Shown here: positions 18,171-27,272 of the stretch, one piece after another
Numbering within the stretch: the first letter of the stretch is position 1
How the letters are laid out: every line of letters begins with the position of its first letter
NCBI RefSeq assembly: GCF_024449095.1
Contig: NZ_CP024628.1
Coordinates: 682,001 to 746,000 of the forward strand
Reading direction: 5' to 3'
DNA: 64,000 bases
Origin: Vibrio coralliilyticus
GTDB taxonomy: Bacteria > Pseudomonadota > Gammaproteobacteria > Enterobacterales > Vibrionaceae
The notes under the pieces: generated by a model
What the model saw: only the letters and a program-made list of their open reading frames with translations
Database searches by the model: none
What the model was told of the DNA's origin: nothing
Made by a program: the position numbers and the translations under genes

Positions 18171-18383
18171 TGCACTTTGGTGGTTTTGAACCATAGTTAA
18201 GGGGTAAGGCAATCTGAACCGACCCGCATGGAGGATTTGCAGCCTTACCTACAATTTGGATGGATTCAACAAATCTTTTTGTGATCCTCGTTTTATTATC
18301 AGGGTGCAGCCACAGATGGCCTTGATTCGCAGACTCACGATTGAGTAACGAGGGATAGGGCGCACTTAATAGTGCGCCTTTTG
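18171..18383 (+). ncRNA. Candidate structured plus-strand RNA in the clcA-cobW intergenic region
   Basis: The 404 bases between clcA and the GTPase gene hold no coding sequence. They contain an 8-bp stem (GGTAAGGC, 18203-18210, with 18242-18249), a second long-range pairing (ATCCTCG, 18284-18290, with CGAGGGAT, 18349-18356, one bulge) and a textbook plus-strand terminator at 18359-18383. Both flanking genes are on the minus strand, so no plus-strand gene needs that terminator. A poor -35-like TTGCAC lies at about 18171, so the 5' end is a guess. I do not recognise an RNA family. A 3'-UTR role for the minus-strand gene is the main alternative. Confidence 0.4.
18359..18383 (+). terminator. Orphan plus-strand intrinsic terminator
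   Basis: Stem GGCGCACT (18359-18366), loop TAAT, complement AGTGCGCC (18371-18378), then TTTTG. On the minus strand the hairpin is followed by CTATCC, without T residues, so it is clearly oriented for plus-strand transcription. Confidence 0.78.
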
Positions 18384-18394
18384 TCGTCTAGGGC

Positions 18395-19375
18395 TTAGCC
18401 TAGCTTTGCGATATGTTTGAGTACGGTTTCTAATTGATCCCATGGCAAAAGCTCGGTATCAATAACTTCCAGTCGACTTTCAAAACCTTCCAGTGACATT
18501 TGGTTCACCGATACGACACCATTACTGACATTAAATGAGTAACAACCTTTATCGGTATTCATGACGCCTTTTACTCGCTCTGCTGTTAAATCAGAAAGCA
18601 TTGAAAACAGTTCATCAAAATCAAACGTAACTTCTGCTCCGAACAGCCAGCCACAGCTAAAGTAACCTTGCCCTTTGTTTTCTTTACGCATCATGGTTTG
18701 ATCAGGAGCGAGCGCAAACTGAGGCTCAGCTTCTGCATGTTGATGATGGTGAGCCTCGATATTGTCGGACGTCGTTGGGTTTCGTCTTGGGTTATCGAGA
18801 AGTTCGATAGGGAAGCGCCCCTGTTTGACTAACTGGCTGTATATTTTGGGTGGATTTTGATCCGCCACCCAATCGTTAAACGCATCCACATCGCTGACAT
18901 GGCACTCATCGACTTTATTGCCGATGACGATATCTGCAATACTGAGCTGGTCAATGAAATTCTGATTTTCAAGATATTTAGGGCGTGAAAGGTTACGAGG
19001 ATCGACGAGTCCAATTGTCGCTCTGAGATCAATGTAATCTCTGAACTGAACAGATGTCAGAGTTGCAAGTATCTTATGTGCATGGCCTAAACCTGTGGGT
19101 TCCACAATAAGTCGATCTGGTTGCGTGCGAAGTAGAGCGGTGATTGCGACAGAGGTAGGAACTCCAGCGGCACAACACATGCAGCCCCCGGGCACTTCTT
19201 TGATCATCGCTCCTTGCTCGGTCAACATCGCCCCATCAATACCGATTTCACCGAACTCGTTAACCAGTACAGCCCAGTTCTCATCGGCTGGCTTCTCTTT
19301 TAGAAGGTTTAGAATAGCGGTGGTTTTTCCGGTACCTAGAAAACCAGTAATGATATTGGTTGGAATTTTCATCAT
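18395..19375 (-). CDS. COG0523 (CobW/YjiA-like) metal-associated GTPase
   Basis: The 326-aa protein is a G3E-family GTPase thought to act as a metal insertase or metallochaperone. Walker A is GFLGTGKTT (11-19), the metal-binding CxCC is C65-M-C67-C68, Walker B-like EPTGLGH follows near residue 93, and NKVD gives guanine specificity. A histidine-rich linker (HHHQH, about residue 214) precedes the C-terminal CobW domain. Zinc is the commonest metal for this group, but no Zur box or partner enzyme is nearby to confirm it. Two adjacent ATG codons (19375, 19372) could each start it. A terminator separates it from ylqF upstream. Confidence 0.85.
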   Translation of the reverse strand: MMKIPTNIITGFLGTGKTTAILNLLKEKPADENWAVLVNEFGEIGIDGAMLTEQGAMIKEVPGGCMCCAAGVPTSVAITALLRTQPDRLIVEPTGLGHAHKILATLTSVQFRDYIDLRATIGLVDPRNLSRPKYLENQNFIDQLSIADIVIGNKVDECHVSDVDAFNDWVADQNPPKIYSQLVKQGRFPIELLDNPRRNPTTSDNIEAHHHQHAEAEPQFALAPDQTMMRKENKGQGYFSCGWLFGAEVTFDFDELFSMLSDLTAERVKGVMNTDKGCYSFNVSNGVVSVNQMSLEGFESRLEVIDTELLPWDQLETVLKHIAKLG

Positions 19376-19432
19376 GCAACACTCTTGGATAAAACTGCAT
19401 TGACTATATCAAAAGATGTGTGGAAACGAGCA

Positions 19433-19459
19433 TAAAAAACGGCGGTAGATACCGCCGTT
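19433..19459 (-). terminator. Terminator of ylqF
   Basis: A 10-bp stem (AACGGCGGTA, 19438-19447; complement 19450-19459) with a two-base loop is followed on the minus strand by a run of T (complement of 19434-19439). Confidence 0.85.
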
Positions 19460-19466
19460 GTTCTGT

Positions 19467-20411
19467 CTATCTTTTGTTTTTGAGGTAACGTTTTCTACGT
19501 TCTTCTTTTTTCTTGGCTTTTTCTTCGGCTTTTCTCGCCGCTTCGATTTCGACTTCAACAAGCTCTTTAGTGATCATTTCGGGCAGCTCAAGCGTCACTT
19601 GTCCTAATGTGCCATTACGTAGCTCGTGAAGTAAAATTTCTGAACACTTGTGTAGATCAACTCGCCCACCCGAACGTAAAGCTCCTCTACGGCGACCAAT
19701 CTCTTCCATCAGCTCTATGTCGCTTTCAGGCATTTCTTCGATCTGATAGCGTTCCTTCAAACGTTCAGGGTAGGCTTTTGCTAAGTATTCGACAGTGTAA
19801 AAGGCGACCTCTTCATATTCCATCGCCGTGTCCTTAACCGCTCCGGTTGCCGCCAGGCGAAATCCACTGTGTGGGTTTTCAACTTTAGGCCATAAGATTC
19901 CTGGTGTGTCAGACAAGACGATACCATTTTGAAGATTAATACGTTGTTGGCGGCGAGTTACCGCTGGCTGATTGCCTGTCACGGCAATCGTACGACCCGC
20001 TAGCGTATTGATAATGGTCGATTTGCCTACATTCGGTATGCCCATGATCATGGTGCGAATGTTTTTACCAATTTCTTCACGGTGTGGGGCTAACTTACGA
20101 CAAAGCTCGAGGATTTTATGCACTTCTTGTGTGTTAGAAGTGGTAATGGCCATAGCTTTGACGTTGTGCTCTTTTTCGAAGTGATCAATCCATAATTGTG
20201 TTAGCTCTGGGTCAGCAAGGTCGCGTTTGTTTAGTACTTTTACGACAGGCTTTTCACCACGGATTTCAGAAATCATTGGGTTCTCACTACTGAATGGGAT
20301 GCGGGCATCCAGCACTTCGATAATGACATCCACTTGAGGGATCGCTTCTTCAATTTCTTTGCGGGCTTTGTGCATATGCCCAGGAAACCATTGAATTGTA
20401 TTGTTAACCAT
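19467..20411 (-). CDS. ylqF: Ribosome biogenesis GTPase YlqF (RbgA-like)
   Basis: The 314-aa protein has the circularly permuted order of GTPase motifs typical of this family: G4 (NKRDLAD, about residue 61) comes before G1 (GIPNVGKST, about 123) and G3 (DTPG, about 168). RbgA/YlqF helps late assembly of the large ribosomal subunit. The N terminus (WFPGHMHKARKEI) is the family signature. The C terminus ends in a lysine- and arginine-rich segment suited to rRNA contact. It is monocistronic, with its own terminator. Confidence 0.92.
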   Translation of the reverse strand: MVNNTIQWFPGHMHKARKEIEEAIPQVDVIIEVLDARIPFSSENPMISEIRGEKPVVKVLNKRDLADPELTQLWIDHFEKEHNVKAMAITTSNTQEVHKILELCRKLAPHREEIGKNIRTMIMGIPNVGKSTIINTLAGRTIAVTGNQPAVTRRQQRINLQNGIVLSDTPGILWPKVENPHSGFRLAATGAVKDTAMEYEEVAFYTVEYLAKAYPERLKERYQIEEMPESDIELMEEIGRRRGALRSGGRVDLHKCSEILLHELRNGTLGQVTLELPEMITKELVEVEIEAARKAEEKAKKKEERRKRYLKNKR

Positions 20412-20695
20412 TTGAAAATATTGCCTTTTTATTTAATGGTTTAATCTGCTGTGTGATTTTAAAAATAACAAAGCATTGGCACATCACAAGCTTAAGAGGC
20501 CAAACTTTACGCCTAGCAGATTGACTTGGTCGCAATCTTATCACTGACCGGAGTTTTCTCATAACAAAGGCCTAGATAAACCAACTTGTATTTCTGAGCG
20601 CTTGTTTCCGCTCAACGGAGGAAGAAGGCTTAGTCTGGCAAACTAGTCGGTTTATTATTATGACGGCCAATGCATTAGATACTGGTTTAGTTACT

Positions 20696-21391
20696 TCATA
20701 ATGGCAGTTGCTTCTTCTGCCTGTCTGCGACTAATTCTCTTACCGCTTGTTCCAGTTGGGGGAGTAAATGCCTGTTGGAGATATGAATATAGTGGTAGAG
20801 AGGTTCATAGAGTACCGCGCTGCTTACCGGTTTTATATCGGGATATTTTGATTTCAGGACATCGTAAACAGCTTCAGGTGCTAGCCACAAATCAGCGCGA
20901 CCTTTGCTCACCATTAGAGCGGCTTGCTCGGCATTCTCGACTAGAAATAGACGTTTGTAGTCTTTGACCTTGTCAACAAATCTCATTCCTAGTTGAGAGA
21001 CTAATATTTTACCGGATACTTCTTCTAGGCGGTTATAAAACTGGCCTTCGAACCCGTACACGTAAATGCTGATGTAGTAGAGAGGAACGTCTACCTTGAG
21101 CATATTTGCATCATTGGCGAGATTTGAAATTCGTAAGTCTAACCCTTGATATCGTCCTTCACTGACTGCTCGTATGGCTCTTTCATTGGGTAAGTAAGCA
21201 AACTCGACATTGATTCCCAATTTGTTGTAAATCTGCTTTAAGTCATCCACTAGAGTGAAGCCCACGACCTCATTCAGCGTCTTACTTTGGTAAACTTCAC
21301 CAATGGCGATAACGACAGGTTCTGAGTGAACCGGGCGCATAAAAAGCAGGAGGGAGGTTAACCAACAATAAGAGAAAAACTTGGTAAGCAT
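20696..21391 (-). CDS. Periplasmic solute-binding protein, SBP_bac_3-like
   Basis: A 231-aa protein with a signal peptide (hydrophobic 8-18, likely cleavage after VHS at 23). The mature part starts EPVVIAIGEVYQ and contains the NERAIRAVSEGRYQGLDLRI and GRADLWLAPEAVYDVLKSK segments of amino-acid-type binding proteins. There is no ABC permease or ATPase beside it. Vibrios have many such orphan proteins, some of which feed sensor proteins; the neighbouring CHASE4-GGEEF cyclase 110 bases upstream on the same strand is a possible partner (inference). The 284 bases between its end and ylqF show nothing convincing. Confidence 0.75.
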   Translation of the reverse strand: MLTKFFSYCWLTSLLLFMRPVHSEPVVIAIGEVYQSKTLNEVVGFTLVDDLKQIYNKLGINVEFAYLPNERAIRAVSEGRYQGLDLRISNLANDANMLKVDVPLYYISIYVYGFEGQFYNRLEEVSGKILVSQLGMRFVDKVKDYKRLFLVENAEQAALMVSKGRADLWLAPEAVYDVLKSKYPDIKPVSSAVLYEPLYHYIHISNRHLLPQLEQAVRELVADRQKKQLPL

Positions 21392-21501
21392 TATCGAGAT
21401 CGCTTCTTATGGGTATACCACTTATATAGTCCATTTAGAATGGAAGTTAAATGAAGGGCACTCCAATATGTGTTTACTTTTAACTTGAGTCAGAAGAAGG
21501 C

Positions 21502-23061
21502 TTAGCTTGCCGCCATGATACGATAGCCGTTTCTTCCTTCCTGCTTGACCATATAAAGGGCTTGATCCGCAAACTGGAATAAACTTGTTAAGTGTTCATA
21601 TGACGTTATCTGCTTTGAGGTCGCCCCCGCGCTTACAGTAATAAATGGACTTGTCGGTGAGTATGCGTGCTCAATAGCCAAACTGCTGATTGCTTGAACT
21701 AGTTGATTAAGGTATCCATTAAGATCCAACTCCACGTCACTAGCAAGAATCACACAAAACTCCTCACCACCGTATCGGCTGACTAAATGCTCATAGGGTG
21801 ATTCGACGGTATTTAGTGCTGCGGCAATATGACATAACGCATGATCACCTGCCATGTGGCCGTAGTTATCATTGTATTGCTTGAAATGATCAACATCGAC
21901 AAGTATGACACCGATTTGGTGATAGCCTAATTCTTCAATGAAGTGTTTGGCCATCTCGTACAGATGACGACGGTTTGCAATCCCTGTTAATGGATCGATG
22001 ATAGATTGTTTTCTGAGCAATTCCCGTTTTTCATCAAGCTCTGTAATTAAGTTGTTGATGTCACGAGCGAAGCCCCTCATCTCCTTAGAAATAAAAGTCG
22101 CTTCGTTGGGCAGCATGTCACCGGATTTTTGAAATTGACGCAGCGCTTTTTGTGCATTTCCAAGTGGTTTGATCAATTTGGAAACTACGGTTAGGTTAAA
22201 CGCAAACATGACCAGCGCAAAGCAAGCGAGTACGCTGGCTTCTGAGAAAGTGAGAAAAGCAGGATGCTTTTCACTGTGAGTGATTTCGATAGCGATATTA
22301 TCACCATCAAGAAAGTCATCGCGATATATAATGGATACGTTATTTGGCAGGGTACTGTGGACAGATTCATGCTCGCTAAGTGGATGAACAGTAATCTTTA
22401 CACCCGTGGCAGCTTCTATTTCAGAGATAAAATCATCACGAATTTTACGAATAAAGACGATATAGCCAAAATTGCATGACTTGCCATCGCTCAAGCAAAT
22501 TCGAGCTGAGGCGAGTATATAAGGCGAATTTTTATATACCGCATACTGGATATGTGAGGCAACCTTAGCGCTTGAGGCATTAATCGATTGCTCAAGCAGT
22601 TTACGCACAACTTCAGGGTCATTGAGAGCAATAAACTGCTCTGAACGGATGCGACCATCTTCGTACAAAGCGCTCCATGTGACGTCTAGCTGATCATTAA
22701 AAATGATGATGCCGTTAAGCAGCTTAGATTCAAAAGCGTGGGGCCCAATACTATCTTGGATAAATGAGTCATTCGGATTTTGAACGAATTGCGCTAATGT
22801 TGTCCAGGCAGCGTAATCTTCTAAGGAAGCCCTCAGTTCAAGTTCTTCCATTTTTAGAACAGTTTGTACGCGTTCAATTTCGAGGCGTTGCCGTTTCTGT
22901 GATGCCTCTATCGCAAGCTCGTGACTCCATAATGCCTTAAAAGAAAAGTAAAACATTAGAAATAAGAGAACGACAGAGATAGAAACCAGAATGGTAAGCT
23001 GTTTGAGACTGAAGTGTTTTAATTTATACACTAATAAAGGGTTACCTGAGAAACTGAGCAA
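21502..23061 (-). CDS. Membrane diguanylate cyclase with CHASE4-like sensor (GGEEF)
   Basis: The 519-aa protein has a first membrane helix (about residues 24-44), a periplasmic CHASE4-like domain (the ASLEDYAAWTTL pattern near 80), a second helix near 275, and a C-terminal GGDEF domain with GGEEF at 431-435. This is the active form of the motif, so it should make cyclic di-GMP from GTP. The RxxD inhibitory site is absent: the four residues at the expected place read PYEH. The frame starts at a TTG (23061) without a good ribosome site; GTG at 23031 (giving MYKLKHFSLKQL) is an equally good start. Confidence 0.85.
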   Translation of the reverse strand: MLSFSGNPLLVYKLKHFSLKQLTILVSISVVLLFLMFYFSFKALWSHELAIEASQKRQRLEIERVQTVLKMEELELRASLEDYAAWTTLAQFVQNPNDSFIQDSIGPHAFESKLLNGIIIFNDQLDVTWSALYEDGRIRSEQFIALNDPEVVRKLLEQSINASSAKVASHIQYAVYKNSPYILASARICLSDGKSCNFGYIVFIRKIRDDFISEIEAATGVKITVHPLSEHESVHSTLPNNVSIIYRDDFLDGDNIAIEITHSEKHPAFLTFSEASVLACFALVMFAFNLTVVSKLIKPLGNAQKALRQFQKSGDMLPNEATFISKEMRGFARDINNLITELDEKRELLRKQSIIDPLTGIANRRHLYEMAKHFIEELGYHQIGVILVDVDHFKQYNDNYGHMAGDHALCHIAAALNTVESPYEHLVSRYGGEEFCVILASDVELDLNGYLNQLVQAISSLAIEHAYSPTSPFITVSAGATSKQITSYEHLTSLFQFADQALYMVKQEGRNGYRIMAAS

Positions 23062-23271
23062 AATTGCACCGTTATTGTAGAGATCATTTTCTATTTGAGC
23101 CAGTAGTTAACAGATTAGTTAGTTGAAATAGAGAGGAAGTGATTGTGTTTAAAACAAAAAAACTCATCAAATAATCCAAAAGTGTTACATGAGATCACTT
23201 TAATATTTTGTCATGATTTGAATTATTGTTTATATTTCCGTGCCATATAACTACAACAAAAGTTTACCCTC

Positions 23272-24834
23272 ATGAGTGCTAACCAAACTTCGTCAGACTG
23301 TGAAACTCTTCTTGATACCAACGAACAACTTGTCTCAACAACCGATCTTAACGGCGTTATTACCTACAGTAATGAAGCCTTTTGTCGTATAGCCGAATTC
23401 ACTCAGGATGAGCTGCTGGGTCAAAATCACAATATTGTACGCCATGATACGATGCCAAAGGCGGCATTTGCCGACATGTGGGCAAATCTTAAGCAAGGCA
23501 AAGCTTGGCGCGGAATTGTAAAAAATCGTACTAAATCCGGTGGCTACTACTGGGTGGATGCCTATGTTACCCCGATTTACGAAAATGGAGAAATGACTGG
23601 TTATCAATCTGTGCGCGTTAAGCCTAAGCGAGAGTGGGTTATGGTCGCAGACAAAGCCTATCAATCATTGCTAAAGGCAGAACGTTCAGGAAGAAATTGG
23701 TCATTGCAAATCGGCGACTCACTTCGTTATGCCATTTTACTGGGTTCTCTTTCAGCACCTGTTATAGCGAATTTACTGTCACTGGAAGGTGGCGCAAGCT
23801 GGTTGTCTAGCTTCCTACCGCTTTCTGTCGTTGCTTTGCTCTTTAGACAGGAGTTAATTGACACGCCAAAGCAACTGAAAGAACTCCAGTCTAAGTACGA
23901 CAGTGTTAGTCGTTTGATTTACTCCGGGAGCAGCAAATTTTCTATCGCTGACTTCCATATTAAATTACTGTCTGCACGTATTCGCACTGTGTTAGGTCGT
24001 ATGACGGACTCAGCTAAGCCTCTTCAGGATTTGTCGGACGGTTTGAGTGCAACAACATTACAAGTCACCCAAGCGTTGGAGCAGCAGACTAAAGACATTC
24101 GTCAAGTACGTGAGGCAACTGAAGAAGTGGAAGCGTCGGCCAATGAGGTGTCAACCAGCACACATGAGGCACATGACCTTATTGATGTGACACTAAAAAC
24201 CTGCTTATTGGCAAAAGATACGATCGATAAAACACATGACAACCTCGAGCAACTAAGCGTGCAAGCAGAGAAAGCGACGAATACCACTTATCAACTGAGT
24301 GAGCAGGCTCAAAATGTTAGCCAGATGATGCAAGAAATTGGTGGAATTGCGGAACAAACGAACTTATTGGCTCTTAATGCAGCGATTGAAGCGGCTCGGG
24401 CTGGTGAGCAGGGGAGAGGTTTTGCTGTTGTTGCAGACGAAGTGAGAGCACTGTCTGGCAGAACTTCAAATGCGACAGTTCAAATTAAAGACAGCATTGA
24501 AACTATGCTGACCACTATAGAGAATTGGCAACGTGACATCATCACTAACCGTGAACAAACGCAAGCTTGTGGTGCAGTTGCAGAAGAAAGCGCTAAGCGT
24601 TTATCTGAAGTGGAAACCATGATGCAGTCAATGAATCACTTAATGAGCACAGTTGAAGATGCAGCGAATAAACAACGCCAGCTGTCTGGGGATGTCAATC
24701 TACACATTCAGTCAATTGCCTCCGCCGCTGAGCAGAACTTAGCAGCAACACACTCTGTAAATCAGCACTCACAAGAATTGCGGAATCAAGTTAGAGAGTT
24801 TTATCAGTTGGCCCAGCGTTTTGAAGAGAAATAA
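23272..24834 (+). CDS. Methyl-accepting chemotaxis protein with N-terminal PAS domain (Aer-like)
   Basis: The 520-aa protein begins with a PAS domain (about residues 20-115; [48 protein letters not shown]), as in Aer-type energy or redox sensors. A hydrophobic segment near 160-190 anchors it, and the C-terminal signalling domain holds the conserved hairpin tip ([20 protein letters not shown]). It should signal to CheA/CheW. Whether FAD is bound is not certain. It has no periplasmic sensing domain, so its input is cytoplasmic. It is monocistronic. Confidence 0.9.
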   Translation: MSANQTSSDCETLLDTNEQLVSTTDLNGVITYSNEAFCRIAEFTQDELLGQNHNIVRHDTMPKAAFADMWANLKQGKAWRGIVKNRTKSGGYYWVDAYVTPIYENGEMTGYQSVRVKPKREWVMVADKAYQSLLKAERSGRNWSLQIGDSLRYAILLGSLSAPVIANLLSLEGGASWLSSFLPLSVVALLFRQELIDTPKQLKELQSKYDSVSRLIYSGSSKFSIADFHIKLLSARIRTVLGRMTDSAKPLQDLSDGLSATTLQVTQALEQQTKDIRQVREATEEVEASANEVSTSTHEAHDLIDVTLKTCLLAKDTIDKTHDNLEQLSVQAEKATNTTYQLSEQAQNVSQMMQEIGGIAEQTNLLALNAAIEAARAGEQGRGFAVVADEVRALSGRTSNATVQIKDSIETMLTTIENWQRDIITNREQTQACGAVAEESAKRLSEVETMMQSMNHLMSTVEDAANKQRQLSGDVNLHIQSIASAAEQNLAATHSVNQHSQELRNQVREFYQLAQRFEEK

Positions 24835-24859
24835 AAGCGCCCTGCTAATCAGCAGGGCG
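24833..24859 (-). terminator. Terminator for the Gate-domain gene
   Basis: Stem CGCCCTGCT (24838-24846) pairs with AGCAGGGCG (24851-24859). The T run lies on the minus strand (complement of 24833-24836). It also lies just past the chemotaxis gene stop. Confidence 0.8.
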
Positions 24860-24863
24860 ATAG

Positions 24864-25826
24864 TCATGGCTGAACGCTTTTATACAAATATCGTTGACAC
24901 GTTGCCTCACTGACTCGCTTAAGGAGCTGTGAAATGATGGCGACTACGATCAATGCAAAGGCCAGTCTTCCCCAGAATATAGTGATAAAATCTGCGCCAA
25001 TTAGGAGCACAAGGATGGTGTCTTCAATCATGCTATGAGCGAGATTGAGTAGCATGACAGCGGTAAAGACATCTCTCGCGGCTATATGCCCGCGTTTGGC
25101 TTCGTTGATCAACAGGCCACCCCCGAAAGAAATGCCCAGAGTAATGCCAATAATGGTCATGTTGGTGGCTTCTCTACTGATGCCAAGTGCTGAAAGTATC
25201 GGTTTCAGCGCGACTGCCATTAACTTTTCAACGCCTAGTAGCTTCAAAACTCTCAAAGAGAAGAGTAATACGGCAATGATAACGAAGATGGCGAGTAAAT
25301 TTTCCACTTGAGACCATGCCCATTCTAGATGACTTTGTTCTGGTGGAATCTCGGGGTTCCAAACGATTTGTGCAGGTGTGTTCAGTAGATCTCCAAACTG
25401 GTAAAGCTGATGAAGAAGCCAAGCAAAGAGCAAACCACCACCCACTCTGAACAGTGTTGTGATCGTTAGGCTTACTCCTGCTCGTTTGGCTATTGCAGCT
25501 TCAATTGGTATCGAATGGGCTATGAGCATTAAAGAACCGAGAATCGATACCTGAGCAACGGTCAGCTCACTATTAGTGCCCATAAAAATCAACAATCCGG
25601 CGTACATATTGGTCAGTAAAGTTGTTGCCCAAACCAGCCCCATTTCATCGGGCAAACCGATAAGGTTCATCAAAGGGCTAAGCCATTCGCTTAGCAGAGC
25701 AATACCGCCGAGCTCCTCTATTCCTTTAATGACGATGATGATAGGAATCATCACTTTGTAAAGTGTCCAAGTGACATCGAATATTTCTTTAAGGAGATCG
25801 CGAAAGAATTTGCGTGCGCTTTCCAT
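24864..25826 (-). CDS. Nucleoside-recognition (Gate) domain membrane protein
   Basis: A 320-aa membrane protein with about eight hydrophobic segments. The repeated Gate-type halves (PIIIVIKGIEELGG early on; TLGISFGGGLLINEAKRGHIAARDV later) match the spore-maturation SpmB/YjiG-like group, whose transported substrate is unknown. The gene is divergent from an Lrp/AsnC-type regulator 150 bases away, which is the likely controller (inference). An amino acid or nucleoside export role would fit but is not shown by the sequence. Confidence 0.72.
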   Translation of the reverse strand: MESARKFFRDLLKEIFDVTWTLYKVMIPIIIVIKGIEELGGIALLSEWLSPLMNLIGLPDEMGLVWATTLLTNMYAGLLIFMGTNSELTVAQVSILGSLMLIAHSIPIEAAIAKRAGVSLTITTLFRVGGGLLFAWLLHQLYQFGDLLNTPAQIVWNPEIPPEQSHLEWAWSQVENLLAIFVIIAVLLFSLRVLKLLGVEKLMAVALKPILSALGISREATNMTIIGITLGISFGGGLLINEAKRGHIAARDVFTAVMLLNLAHSMIEDTILVLLIGADFITIFWGRLAFALIVVAIISQLLKRVSEATCQRYLYKSVQP

Positions 25827-25977
25827 GATAAGTTCCGCTTAGAATAATTAGATAGCTCAAATGCTAATAGACTTAAAAGAAATTTGGAGTTCAATTTTCT
25901 AGGTAGATGTAAGTTAAAATTTCTTTATTATTTAACTTTCGTGTTAAAGTTTTCCAAAAATGGCTTTTTAAGAAATT

Positions 25978-26448
25978 ATGGAAATTGATCGTTTAGACAG
26001 GAAGATTTTAGCGATTTTACAGAAGAATAATCGCATCGCGAATGTCGAGTTGGCAGAGGAAGTTGGCTTGTCTCCACCCGCTTGTTTGAAAAGAGTAAAG
26101 AGGCTGCGAGAGGAAAAGGTGATTATTGGTGATGTGTCGATCATCAACCCTGAATTGGCTGGAAATAAGATGAACTTGATTGTTTCCGTCGAAATGGAGC
26201 GGGATAGACCTGATATATACAGTGTTTTTAGACAGTCAGTAATGAAAGCCCCCGAAGTGACTCAATGTTATCAGATTACGGGTGGATACGACTTTATGTT
26301 GGTTGTGAGTGTGCCAAACATTAGTGCTTATGAGAAGTTCATTGAACGCGTGTTACATCAAGATAAAAATATTCGAAAGTTTCAGACGTCTGTCTCTACT
26401 CGCACCGTCAAATTTAGTACCGAAGTGAATGTCGAAGAGATTGAATAA
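25978..26448 (+). CDS. Lrp/AsnC-family transcriptional regulator
   Basis: The 156-aa protein has the two domains of the family: an N-terminal helix-turn-helix (DRKILAILQKNNRIANVELAEEVG, then LSPPACLKRVKRL) and a C-terminal RAM ligand domain (VTQCYQITGGYDFMLVV, with the conserved Gly-x-x-Asp near residue 102). Such regulators usually sense an amino acid and act on a divergent transporter gene, here the Gate-domain protein. It is Lrp-sized, but the sequence differs from global Lrp, so a local role is more likely. Confidence 0.9.
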   Translation: MEIDRLDRKILAILQKNNRIANVELAEEVGLSPPACLKRVKRLREEKVIIGDVSIINPELAGNKMNLIVSVEMERDRPDIYSVFRQSVMKAPEVTQCYQITGGYDFMLVVSVPNISAYEKFIERVLHQDKNIRKFQTSVSTRTVKFSTEVNVEEIE

Positions 26449-26508
26449 CGCCCAGTCCATTTACTGAGCTGGGCTTTTAGAATGTAGGTTGTGTTATATG
26501 TCTGGTTT

Positions 26509-27255
26509 TTAATAAAGTGAACTAAACTCTTCGATACGTGGTTTGCCACGTAAAAGGAGAAAGTTTAAGAACCTTGCAGTTGAGGTTGTAATGACTTTCT
26601 CTTCAGCAACCTTGTGTTGTTGAAGTAACTTCTTTGCTAAATCTAGCCTTGCGATTTCATGGCAAAAGTGAGCATCAGAGCCCGTTGTAAAATAGACACC
26701 TACTTGTGAACCTAACTCAACAATTTCACTGCAACGTACGTCACTGCCTTTACGGCTTTTGCCTGTTAGGGAAGTGTTGTTTACTTCAATTGCAACGTTA
26801 TGTTGCTTAGCGCATTCAAGGACCGTTCTGAGTTCAAATGGGTAATTAGGATTACCAAGGTGGCCGAGCGCGTCGACTTTACCACTCTCAATAACATTGA
26901 TCAGAGTTTGAGTATGCTGACGGGTGGTTGCCGGTTTGTAGACAGGCTCGTGAAAGCTCGCGATTACCCAATCTAAATGTTGATATGAACTAGGGGGGAG
27001 ATCGAGATCGCCTTCAATATTAAGTGTATTCGCCTCGACGCCACGCAAGATACCGACTTGATGAAGAAAGCGGGGCAAAATTCTTTGATTATTAAAATAC
27101 CAGTAGTGGGGGGCACCTGGCATTTCAGGAGCATGATCCGTGGTGCAAAGAAGTTTTAGCCCCTTGTTTTTGGACTCAAGGGCATTTTCGATGATTGTGC
27201 TGTAAGCATGACCACTTGCGATAGTATGAGTGTGGCTATCAACAACGATGTTCAT
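26509..27255 (-). CDS. PHP-domain phosphatase, YcdX-like
   Basis: The 248-aa protein is a PHP-fold metal hydrolase. Metal-binding motifs are DSHTHT (6-11), CTTDHAPEMPGAPHYWYF (near 37-54), ASFHEPVY (near 100), EVNNTSL (near 157) and GSDAH (near 192), the full trinuclear-zinc set of YcdX. YcdX-type enzymes are phosphoesterases without a settled natural substrate. It is the last gene of the cmtB-cmtA-yggP-yggD-yggC operon (17-base gap). In E. coli the equivalent locus has another phosphatase, YggF; this gene may take that place (inference). Confidence 0.85.
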   Translation of the reverse strand: MNIVVDSHTHTIASGHAYSTIIENALESKNKGLKLLCTTDHAPEMPGAPHYWYFNNQRILPRFLHQVGILRGVEANTLNIEGDLDLPPSSYQHLDWVIASFHEPVYKPATTRQHTQTLINVIESGKVDALGHLGNPNYPFELRTVLECAKQHNVAIEVNNTSLTGKSRKGSDVRCSEIVELGSQVGVYFTTGSDAHFCHEIARLDLAKKLLQQHKVAEEKVITTSTARFLNFLLLRGKPRIEEFSSLY

Positions 27256-27272
27256 ACTGCCTCCTTAAGGAG

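Noticed and set aside
20474..20491. TTGGCACATCACAAGCTT, which has GG-N10-GC spacing for sigma-54
   Set aside because: The -12 part reads AAGC rather than TTGC, and the 200 bases downstream have no terminator or conserved RNA core.
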